Part shown: piece after piece, positions 54,692-61,406 of the stretch
Position numbering within the stretch: the first letter of the stretch is position 1
How the letters are laid out: every line of letters begins with the position of its first letter
IMG/VR virus record: IMGVR_UViG_3300036818_000088
Location: 1-64,000 of that record
Source of the DNA: a virus
DNA length: 64,000 bases
Reading direction: 5' to 3' (one strand)
Program-made: the position numbers and the translations under genes
Notes under the pieces: model-generated
The model's database searches: none
The model's input: the letters and a program-made list of their open reading frames with translations, nothing else
What the model was told of the DNA's origin: nothing

Positions 54692-55491
54692 GCCACGACA
54701 TCGGCGATACCAGCCGCCTGCGTCTTGTCGATGTCCTAGACGAGGACGGCAAAGCGGCCGATCCCGGCGAGCTGAAGCTCGAAATCCGGCGCCCCGACGG
54801 AGAAGTGATCGTCCGTGAATGGCCCTCGGGCAGCGAGATCGTCAAAGAGTCGACCGGCAACTTCAACTCGTTGGTGCTCTGGGACGAAGCAGGCGCATGG
54901 GAATACCGCTGGCTCGCCAGCGAAGGCGTCACGGTCAAGGAGGGCGGCACCGTCTATGTCGGCATCGAGACGATGGACACTCCGTTCCCCGACGAAGACT
55001 TCACCGTCGCCGAAGTCTGGGCACGCTCACCGTTGCTGCAGACGCGCTATGTGCGCGGCTCGGGCGATCCCGAGCTGGTCCTGCGCGTCGCCACTGCGGC
55101 ACCGTTGGTCGGCTCGCTGACCGGGCGGATCATCGCCGGCACCGAAGGCGAAGCCGTGTCCGACGGGATGAAAGAGCTGGCGCTGAGCGCGATCGCGATG
55201 AAGACCGAGCAGCTCGACTCCGCCGTCGGTTCGGTGAGCAGTCGCGAAGAGGCGCTCGAACGATCCGCCCTGCGCTCGATCTCGGCGGGGTCATGGAGCG
55301 AGTCCTACTGGGGGCCAGGCGAGGCGGCCCAAGGCAAGCAGCTCGACACCGACCCAACGCTCGCCTCGCTGCTTTGGGCACTCTGCACGGAACAGAAGAA
55401 AGGCGAATGGCTCGAACTCTGGGAGGGCAAGGAAAAGGGCTTCTCGGTGGTCGAGGCCTTCGCGTACAGTCAGAGGCCGGGGGGTTATTGA
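54688..55491 (+). CDS. Head-tail connector-type protein, 267 aa
   Basis: ATG overlaps the repeat protein stop. Residues 1-100 form an Ig-like domain (LRLVDVLDEDGKAADPGELK, EYRWLASEGVTVKEGGTVYV). The second half is helical, with VWARSPLLQTRYVRGSGD and VVEAFAYSQRPGGY, as in gp6/gp16-like connector proteins. A fusion of the two is proposed. Confidence 0.5.
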   Translation: MSHDIGDTSRLRLVDVLDEDGKAADPGELKLEIRRPDGEVIVREWPSGSEIVKESTGNFNSLVLWDEAGAWEYRWLASEGVTVKEGGTVYVGIETMDTPFPDEDFTVAEVWARSPLLQTRYVRGSGDPELVLRVATAAPLVGSLTGRIIAGTEGEAVSDGMKELALSAIAMKTEQLDSAVGSVSSREEALERSALRSISAGSWSESYWGPGEAAQGKQLDTDPTLASLLWALCTEQKKGEWLELWEGKEKGFSVVEAFAYSQRPGGY

Positions 55492-55649
55492 CCGCTCGCG
55501 CCCGAAAGCCGCCTCGCAAGCTGGTCCTGCCTGACGAGACCTGTCTCGATCGACTGTGGGCACGGCTCAGGGATCGCCCAACCCTTCAGGAGCAAATCGA
55601 GGCTAGGCCGGACACGGTGACTCTTCGGACGCGCAAATGGCCGAAGTAA
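55488..55649 (+). CDS. Small basic protein, 53 aa
   Basis: TTG overlapping the previous stop (TTGA). Basic and Pro-rich (RARKPPRKLVLPDE), ends TRKWPK. Followed one base later by the neck gene. No family. Confidence 0.4.
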   Translation: MTARARKPPRKLVLPDETCLDRLWARLRDRPTLQEQIEARPDTVTLRTRKWPK

Positions 55650-55650
55650 A

Positions 55651-56025
55651 GTGGCCATCCCCCGTCCACATACCGCCACGCCGGTGCTCTGGGTGCAATC
55701 AGGCGAACGGATCGAGGGTGAGCGCGATGTCTCGATGGAGCTCGGCACGCCCTTCGGCTGCTTCCTGCAACTCCCCGGCGGCGAGGAGGATTCAGGCACT
55801 CCCCGCGGCCGACGCCAAGTCAAACGCCCGACTCTGCTCTTCAACGCCCGTGATCTCATCGGCGAGGTGATCGAACTCTCCAACGCCGACGAACTGCTGG
55901 TCGAAGCGCCGCTGCTCACTGGTCCCGATCCGGTGCGCTGGCAGATCGTCGGCACGCCGGAGTACCTCGCCTCGCCTCGGCGTCTTGTCGGGTTTCAGGC
56001 GCGGCTCAAGCGGGTGGAAGACTAA
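55651..56025 (+). CDS. Neck or head-closure protein candidate, 124 aa
   Basis: GTG start. Beta-rich: MAIPRPHTATPVLWVQSGER, DVSMELGTPFGCFLQLPGG, VEAPLLTGPDPVRWQIVG. Position between connector and tail-completion genes fits a head-closure protein. Stop overlaps the next ATG. Confidence 0.5.
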   Translation: MAIPRPHTATPVLWVQSGERIEGERDVSMELGTPFGCFLQLPGGEEDSGTPRGRRQVKRPTLLFNARDLIGEVIELSNADELLVEAPLLTGPDPVRWQIVGTPEYLASPRRLVGFQARLKRVED

Positions 56026-56249
56026 TGACGATCACCGTCGGCAAGCGCACGCGGTGGAACATGGGCGAGGTGAAAACGCTGCGCGCAGCGGCGGAGATAC
56101 CCGGTGTCAACCTCGCCCGCATCAACACCATCGTCCGGCGCTGCGACGGCGACTTCGACCTCGCCCTGACCGCGTTGACGATGAAGCCCCGGCCCGACTG
56201 GGTTGAGCATTTCTTGACCGCCGACGTAACGGAGGAGAACGGCTTTTGA
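56025..56249 (+). CDS. Hypothetical 74-aa protein
   Basis: ATG overlaps the previous stop. Reads TRWNMGEVKTLRAAAEIPGV and a helical DGDFDLALTALTMKPRPDW. No family. Stop overlaps the next TTG. Confidence 0.5.
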   Translation: MTITVGKRTRWNMGEVKTLRAAAEIPGVNLARINTIVRRCDGDFDLALTALTMKPRPDWVEHFLTADVTEENGF

Positions 56250-56548
56250 GTGCCGGGGACACACTCCAAGGCCGCCATCTCCCCGACCGCGAGTTCACCC
56301 GCCGGCTAGCCAACCCCGAGGCACCCCCGGTCGCCGACGGCGACTACGGCCGCGTCTACCGCGATGGCCACTATGTCTGGATGTGCTGCACGCCCGGCCA
56401 CCACATCGGCGATCTCTCAGCGCACGCCGTGACCGAATTTGCCGATGGCACGGTCACCGTCGCCCCCTCGATCTTGGTTCACGCGCCAGGCCATGCCGAT
56501 CAGGGCTGGCACGGCTATCTCGAGCGAGGACGCTGGCGCGAGTGCTGA
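56246..56548 (+). CDS. DUF6527-like protein, 100 aa
   Basis: TTG overlapping the previous stop. The pattern YVWMCCTPGHHIGDLSAH, ADGTVTVAPSILVH and WHGYLERGRW matches small phage proteins of the DUF6527 type as I recall them, probably with a zinc or metal site. Function unknown. Confidence 0.55.
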   Translation: MSAGDTLQGRHLPDREFTRRLANPEAPPVADGDYGRVYRDGHYVWMCCTPGHHIGDLSAHAVTEFADGTVTVAPSILVHAPGHADQGWHGYLERGRWREC

Positions 56549-56551
56549 CCT

Positions 56552-57097
56552 GTGGGTCTTGAACTAAACCGCCCCGTTTCTTCGCTGTTTGACGAGAGCT
56601 TCGCCGCCGATGTGGCCCGCGAGATCGTCGACCAAGTCGGCGACCGGATGCTCGAGCGGGTCAAGGACCGCACGCCGATCGCCGATCTGCCGCTCGCCTA
56701 TCACGGCGACTTCGCCACATGGATCGAGGATCGCGGCGGTCGCAAGCCTGGCACCCTGCGCGAGCGCTGGCGGCGCACCGGGGTACAGGGGCAGTCCGGC
56801 TCGGGCCTCAAGGTCGTGGTCTTCAACCCCGACCCGGTCACGGTGATGGTCGAGCACAACACGCGCCCCCACCTGATCCGCGCTCACCTGCGAACCCGCG
56901 CCGATGGCGGCACCTACCAAGGCCTGCTGCGCTACCCGCAGGGGGCGAGCTTCCACTTCGCGGTGGAGACGCACCACCCAGGCACGCAGGGCCAGCATTT
57001 CTTGCGAAATACACTCGCCGAAATCGAGGCCGTTTGGCCCGAGATCGGGACGCGCGTCCTCGACCTCTCAATTGTCTTTTACGATGAGCGATACTAG
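56552..57097 (+). CDS. Tail-completion protein, HK97 gp10-like
   Basis: A 181-aa protein with GTG start. It has the family layout: DVAREIVDQVGDRMLERVKD, LRERWRRTGVQG, and VMVEHNTRPHLIRAH close to a middle turn, followed by VETHHPGTQGQHFLRNTL near the end. Members join tail tube and head. Confidence 0.7.
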   Translation: MGLELNRPVSSLFDESFAADVAREIVDQVGDRMLERVKDRTPIADLPLAYHGDFATWIEDRGGRKPGTLRERWRRTGVQGQSGSGLKVVVFNPDPVTVMVEHNTRPHLIRAHLRTRADGGTYQGLLRYPQGASFHFAVETHHPGTQGQHFLRNTLAEIEAVWPEIGTRVLDLSIVFYDERY

Positions 57098-57745
57098 ATG
57101 TGGACTGCTGACGACATCTCAAGATCGCTCAGGCGCTACCTCGCCGCCGCCCTCCCCGAGGAGTGGACGATCCGCCTTGAGGTGCGCGAGGTGCGAGACG
57201 AGGATCGTCCTGTCGCCGTGGTCGAACTCGGCGCGATCTCATCGGTGCGAGCACGCGAGGCGATCACCCAAGGCGAGGTCGAATCGCTGGCGCCGGTGAC
57301 GATCACCGCCTACCCGCCGCTGCCCGATGAGCCCAAAGCCGGGGAAGATCCGGCCACCGATCCGCTGCGCGAGGCCCGCCAGCAGGCCGCGACCATCGCC
57401 TCGGGTCTTGAGCGCCTGCTGGTTTACGGGCTGACCGTCACCACCGAACCCGAAGAAGGCCAGCGCGTGCACTGGGCCGGTCCCTTCCGCATCCCGCTCT
57501 ACGACTACGCCGACGTGCCGCTGAGCGGACCCGAACGCGAAGGCCCCAAAGAGCCGCACGACGTGCTCTGGGTGCCCCAGGAGTCGGTCAGCGTCGAGCC
57601 GATCCAGGACACCGAAGACCGCCGCCGCTGGTCGGTCGCGATGGACTTCCGCGTCTCGATGGAGGCACCTGGCCGCGAACGAGCCGAAGACGAAGGCTTC
57701 CTCGCCGAAGGCATCGAAGGCAGCTTCGTCCCGCCACCCGGCTAG
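57098..57745 (+). CDS. Tail-terminator-like protein, 215 aa
   Basis: ATG directly after the previous stop. Alpha/beta: WTADDISRSLRRYLAAALPE, RLEVREVRDEDRPVAVVEL, VTITAYPP and a C-terminal beta sheet (WSVAMDFRVSMEAPG). Position after gp10-like fits the tail terminator. Confidence 0.6.
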   Translation: MWTADDISRSLRRYLAAALPEEWTIRLEVREVRDEDRPVAVVELGAISSVRAREAITQGEVESLAPVTITAYPPLPDEPKAGEDPATDPLREARQQAATIASGLERLLVYGLTVTTEPEEGQRVHWAGPFRIPLYDYADVPLSGPEREGPKEPHDVLWVPQESVSVEPIQDTEDRRRWSVAMDFRVSMEAPGRERAEDEGFLAEGIEGSFVPPPG

Positions 57746-57771
57746 GGGAAGCGGCCCGATCTAGCCGCCAA

Positions 57772-58131
57772 GTGACAGTATCCATTCTGGGCAGCACCTA
57801 TCCTGCGAGCGGAATGGGCGAGCCTGCACAGAGTCCCGAGAGCACCCCCCTCAAGCCGAGCCGCGATGAGCTAAACGAGCGCGCCGCCGAGCTTGGCATT
57901 GCCAGCCCCGAGGGTCTCAAGAACATGGAGGCTGTCGAAGAGGCGATCTCCGACGCCGAAGCCCTGCCGCGCTTCAGCCGAGCCGAAGTGCTTGACCTCG
58001 CCCGCTCGCTGACCGGCTTCTCGCGCAACCACATGGCTGGCGCCCTGCACGGCAACGAGCAGAAGACCTTCACCAAGGAAGAGGCCACCAAGATCGGTGA
58101 GCGCTTCGCCCGCCATGAGGCGGTGGCCTAG
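57772..58131 (+). CDS. Hypothetical 119-aa protein before the sheath
   Basis: GTG start, no clear ribosome-binding site. Low-complexity start, then helices (RDELNERAAELGIASPEGL, AEVLDLARSLTGFSRNHMAG). Stop overlaps the sheath GTG by one base. Confidence 0.5.
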   Translation: MTVSILGSTYPASGMGEPAQSPESTPLKPSRDELNERAAELGIASPEGLKNMEAVEEAISDAEALPRFSRAEVLDLARSLTGFSRNHMAGALHGNEQKTFTKEEATKIGERFARHEAVA

Positions 58132-59606
58132 TGGGCGGCGGCACAACCCTGACGCTGCCCCAGAACGAGGGCACCTACATCACCCTGCAGGGCCAGCGTA
58201 CGGTTCGCCCGAGCGCATCGGTTGCCCAGACAGTCGCGATCCCGCTGATCTGCGACTGGGGGCCGCTCGGCTCTGAAGAAATCGTCAAGTCCGAAACCTT
58301 CGGCGAATGGGAGTCGCTCTTCGGCAACTCCGACACGCCCGGCCGCGATGCGGCGCTGGCGGCCTTCGTCGGCACCGGCATCGAAGGCAACGTCGCCGCC
58401 GGTGCGGTCAAGTCCTACCGGATGGCGACCAGCTCCGCCGCCGCCTCGACCGTGACGCTGAAAAACACGAAAGAAGGCGGCAAAAGCGCGCTCAAACTCA
58501 CCGCCCGCTACACCGGCGAGCGCGGGGACCGGATCTCGATGGCTGTCGCCGCCGATCCGACCGACGAAACCAAGGCGCGCTTCACGGTGATGTTCGACGG
58601 CGTGCGCAAGGAGAGCTACTCCTACACCAAAATCGACCTCGCCGAACTCGCCGCCAAGCTTGAAGCCAACTCCTCGCTGATCCCGACCGTGGCGGTCCTC
58701 GAAGATGGAGTCGCGCTTGCGACGACCGCCAGCACCTCGCTTGCCGGCGGCAACAACGGCGACGAACTCACCTCCAAAGAGTGGCTCGCAGCGACCGAAG
58801 CGCTCGAGTTCGAGGACTTCTCGGTCTTCGTCCCCTACGACCTCTCCGACAAAGCGATCCGCGCCAGCCTCTTCGCCTGGACACAGAGCCAGGCCGAAGA
58901 GATGCGGCCGGTCTTCACGATCTTCGGTGGTCCCGAAGGCGAGGAACTGATCGACGGCATCGAACGCGCCCGCGAAATCGAAGATCCTCACGTCATCGCG
59001 ATCGGCGGCGGGGACTTCCATGACGACTTCCTCGACAAGGACATCTCGACCGCCCAGCTCGCCCCGCGCATCGCCGGCATCCTCGCCGGCCTCGGCGAAT
59101 CCAAGTCGCTGCTGAACGTGCCGATCGCCGGGCTTAAGCAGATCGGCACCTCGCTGATTGCCCCCGACGAGCAGCACACGGCGAGCGAAAACGGCCTCAC
59201 CGTCTTCCGCCGCACGACGATCCCCGAGGCCGAACTGGTCATCGCCAACGGCGTCACCACCTTCACCGACGACACCGACCTGACCCGGCCGGTGGAACTG
59301 TTCAGCGACCCGCGCATTATCCGCGTCGCCGACCTCTTCATCCGTCGCATGAAGGAATGGGGGGACCGCAACATCGTCGGCCCGACCACGGTCACCGAGG
59401 AGACCGAAGCGGCCGTCCGCGAGCGCGGCGACGCCGAACTGAAAGCGCTCACCGACCGCAACCTGATCCTGCCGGGCAAAACGCCCGACGAAAAGCCCTT
59501 CTTCCGGCTCGTCGACAACGCAGGCAAACCGGCGATCGTCTTCGAGTTCGGCTGGGTCTTCGCGCGGACTACACGATGGTTGATCGGGCGAGGAAGCGTG
59601 CGCTGA
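58131..59606 (+). CDS. Contractile tail sheath protein
   Basis: A 491-aa protein with GTG start. The sheath features are VAIPLICDWGPLGSEEIV, VAAGAVKSYRMATSSAAAST, an inserted domain with LTARYTGERGDRISMAVA, and the conserved core LFAWTQSQAEEMRPVFTIFG, LFSDPRIIRVADLFIRRMK. The last codons run into sequence that also encodes an HNH remnant in another frame, so the C-terminus may be altered. Shows that the phage has a contractile tail. Confidence 0.85.
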   Translation: MGGGTTLTLPQNEGTYITLQGQRTVRPSASVAQTVAIPLICDWGPLGSEEIVKSETFGEWESLFGNSDTPGRDAALAAFVGTGIEGNVAAGAVKSYRMATSSAAASTVTLKNTKEGGKSALKLTARYTGERGDRISMAVAADPTDETKARFTVMFDGVRKESYSYTKIDLAELAAKLEANSSLIPTVAVLEDGVALATTASTSLAGGNNGDELTSKEWLAATEALEFEDFSVFVPYDLSDKAIRASLFAWTQSQAEEMRPVFTIFGGPEGEELIDGIERAREIEDPHVIAIGGGDFHDDFLDKDISTAQLAPRIAGILAGLGESKSLLNVPIAGLKQIGTSLIAPDEQHTASENGLTVFRRTTIPEAELVIANGVTTFTDDTDLTRPVELFSDPRIIRVADLFIRRMKEWGDRNIVGPTTVTEETEAAVRERGDAELKALTDRNLILPGKTPDEKPFFRLVDNAGKPAIVFEFGWVFARTTRWLIGRGSVR

Positions 59607-59707
59607 TGGGCCACATCGTTGAGACCGAGCATTCCTATGCGAATACGCAGCCTGCGCATCCAGAATGCAATTGGAAGAAGGGCGCGTCATTGGAGGTGGC
59701 TGCGTAA
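59576..59707 (+). pseudogene. HNH endonuclease remnant between sheath and tube
   Basis: In a different frame from the sheath end, ATG at 59576 reads MVDRARKRALMGHIVETE, then ANTQPAHPECNWKKG, the C-terminal half of an HNH nuclease (GHIVE, AHPECN). The N-terminal half is missing. The stop overlaps the tube ATG (TAATG). A decayed homing gene that once inserted here is likely. Confidence 0.55.
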
Positions 59708-60225
59708 TGGGCGGCTTTGCAGGACCGACGGCTTCACTTAAGGCCCGCAACCGCCGCTCCGGCCGTTCTGGCACCGTCTGGTCGGAGGGCAAGATGCTGG
59801 GCGAGGTCAGCTCGATCGAATGGACTGTCGAGGTCGAACAGATCGCCGTGCCGATCCCCGGCACTTGGCAGGACGGCCTCAAGCCCGGCGCTGAGGCGCG
59901 CCGCGGCACGATGCGGATCGACGATGTCGATGACAAATGGCGCCGCTACGTCTGGGAATTCCTCGATGCTCGCCGCCGCAACGACGCCGAGACGGCCGCC
60001 GAGTTCCCCGCCTTCAACATCATCACCCAGATCGCCGATATCGGCACCCCCGGCGGCTCCAAGACGCGCTGGGCGCTGCGCGACTGCCAGCTCTTCAGCT
60101 ACTCGGGTGGATTCAGCCAGCAGGACCAGTACCTGCAGCGTGACATCCCCTTCAGCTTCGAGTCAGATGCGCCGATCGACTCCTTCGCATACGCCGAAGG
60201 CGGCATCGTCAACTACGCGGGTTAG
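59707..60225 (+). CDS. Tail tube protein
   Basis: ATG at 59707, in the TAATG overlap. 172 aa, beta-rich: SGTVWSEGKMLGEVSSIEWT, VEVEQIAVPIPGTWQDGLKP, RRGTMRIDDVDDKW, and TRWALRDCQLFSYSGGFSQQ. It follows the sheath, as the tube does in myoviruses. Confidence 0.8.
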   Translation: MGGFAGPTASLKARNRRSGRSGTVWSEGKMLGEVSSIEWTVEVEQIAVPIPGTWQDGLKPGAEARRGTMRIDDVDDKWRRYVWEFLDARRRNDAETAAEFPAFNIITQIADIGTPGGSKTRWALRDCQLFSYSGGFSQQDQYLQRDIPFSFESDAPIDSFAYAEGGIVNYAG

Positions 60226-60236
60226 GTCGCAGGGCC

Positions 60237-60623
60237 GTGGCCCACTGCGACTATGAGTCGGCTTGGTTGGCCCTAGGCGAGCGGCTGCGGGCCAAGCCGG
60301 GCTGGGGCTCCAAGGAGCTGCATGAGCTTATGGCCGAGATCGCCGCCGCGCATCGCCTTCCCGAGAACTTCGTCCAGCAGATTGTCCGCCTCTACGGCGG
60401 CACAGTTCACCTACAAATCACCCCGGAGACGGGGGCCGCTGGACTCGACGAGTCACTGACCGCCGAGCCCAAGCCACTCGATCCCGAGGCATCAACGGCA
60501 CTAGGAGGCCATGATGAGCGAGCAGGACACCAAGACAGCGCCGAAGGCAGCACTGGGAGGGGCGAACAGCCGCCCCGAGCCGGGAGCGGTAGCCGAGCAG
60601 ATCGAGCCACCGTCGCGGCCTGA
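60237..60623 (+). CDS. Hypothetical 128-aa protein
   Basis: GTG start. The first 85 residues look real (WLALGERLRAKPGWGSKELH, RLPENFVQQIVRLYGG); the final 35 overlap the chaperone gene and are low-complexity. Possibly a tail-assembly factor. Confidence 0.5.
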   Translation: MAHCDYESAWLALGERLRAKPGWGSKELHELMAEIAAAHRLPENFVQQIVRLYGGTVHLQITPETGAAGLDESLTAEPKPLDPEASTALGGHDERAGHQDSAEGSTGRGEQPPRAGSGSRADRATVAA

Positions 60624-61197
60624 GAAGCCCGAGGAGCCCAAGCCGGGCGACCACCTGCCGCCAGGGGCACCGGAGGGACTCAAGGAGGCCGTCGCCGGCC
60701 CGCTTGATGAGGGCCACGACGATGAGACCGCAGCCGAGGCGGCGATGAAGGAGAAGGGCGCGCTGGACTTCATGCTCAGCAACCCCTCGCCGCAGCCCTT
60801 CAAGGTGCCGGCGATCGTCGAGACCCCCGCAGGGCCGAAGAAGCTCACCTTTCACATGCGCCAGATCGACGGCAGCCGGATCGAGGCGCTGGAGAACGAG
60901 CACACCAACGGCGTCGGCCCCTTCGCCACGGTCGACCGCACCCGGCTGAACGCCGCCAAGATCGCCGAGGCCACCGAGAAGATGGTCGATGAGAACGGCA
61001 AGGAGATGACGCCGGGCGATCCTGAGTTTCTCAGCGGCGGCGAGGGAGTCCCGCATATCGCCTTCGAGCGGATGTTTCGCTATGAGCCCGGCGTCGCCGA
61101 TCAGATCGCCGAACAGATCGACCGCATGGCCGGACAGGCTCGTGATCGGGTTGGCATGGCGGAGCGGGAGATGACCACGGCAACCCGAAATTTCTAA
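60511..61197 (+). CDS. Tail assembly chaperone (G-like), unshifted product
   Basis: A 228-aa acidic protein between tube and tape measure, the standard place for the chaperone. Residues 1-60 are disordered; the fold begins at LDFMLSNPSPQPFKVPAIVE and includes FHMRQIDGSRIEALENEH. The gene ends at a slippery heptamer that leads to a longer product. Confidence 0.75.
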   Translation: MMSEQDTKTAPKAALGGANSRPEPGAVAEQIEPPSRPEKPEEPKPGDHLPPGAPEGLKEAVAGPLDEGHDDETAAEAAMKEKGALDFMLSNPSPQPFKVPAIVETPAGPKKLTFHMRQIDGSRIEALENEHTNGVGPFATVDRTRLNAAKIAEATEKMVDENGKEMTPGDPEFLSGGEGVPHIAFERMFRYEPGVADQIAEQIDRMAGQARDRVGMAEREMTTATRNF

Positions 61198-61406
61198 AGC
61201 GGCGTGGGTCGACGTGGCTGATTTTTGCCCAATGGCAGCATCGGGGAATCCGGCCCTCAAAGGCGTGGGCCGGATTCGAGGAGCCACCGTGGCCTTCGCG
61301 GGCGGAGGCCGTCGAGAAGGCTTTCGCGATCCACGCCGCCGAGATAGAAGCAACGACGCACGAGCTGCTCAACTCGATCTTGGGAGCCTTGGGAGAGGAC
61401 GAGTAG
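60511..61406 (+). CDS. Tail assembly chaperone GT, -1 frameshift product
   Basis: Translation that slips -1 at A AAT TTC (61188-61194) continues as LKRRGSTWLIFAQWQHRGIR, AWAGFEEPPWPSRAEAVEKA and ends LLNSILGALGEDE at 61406, one base before the tape-measure ATG. The continuation is protein-like while the zero frame stops at once. Product about 298 aa. Conserved frameshifting of G/GT chaperones is established for tailed phages. Confidence 0.75.
61188..61194 (+). other. Slippery heptamer A AAT TTC for -1 frameshifting
   Basis: The zero-frame codons are CGA AAT TTC TAA. The last A of CGA with AAT TTC gives the X XXY YYZ pattern, and the stop codon follows directly. This is the canonical arrangement for programmed slippage. 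Confidence 0.75.
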
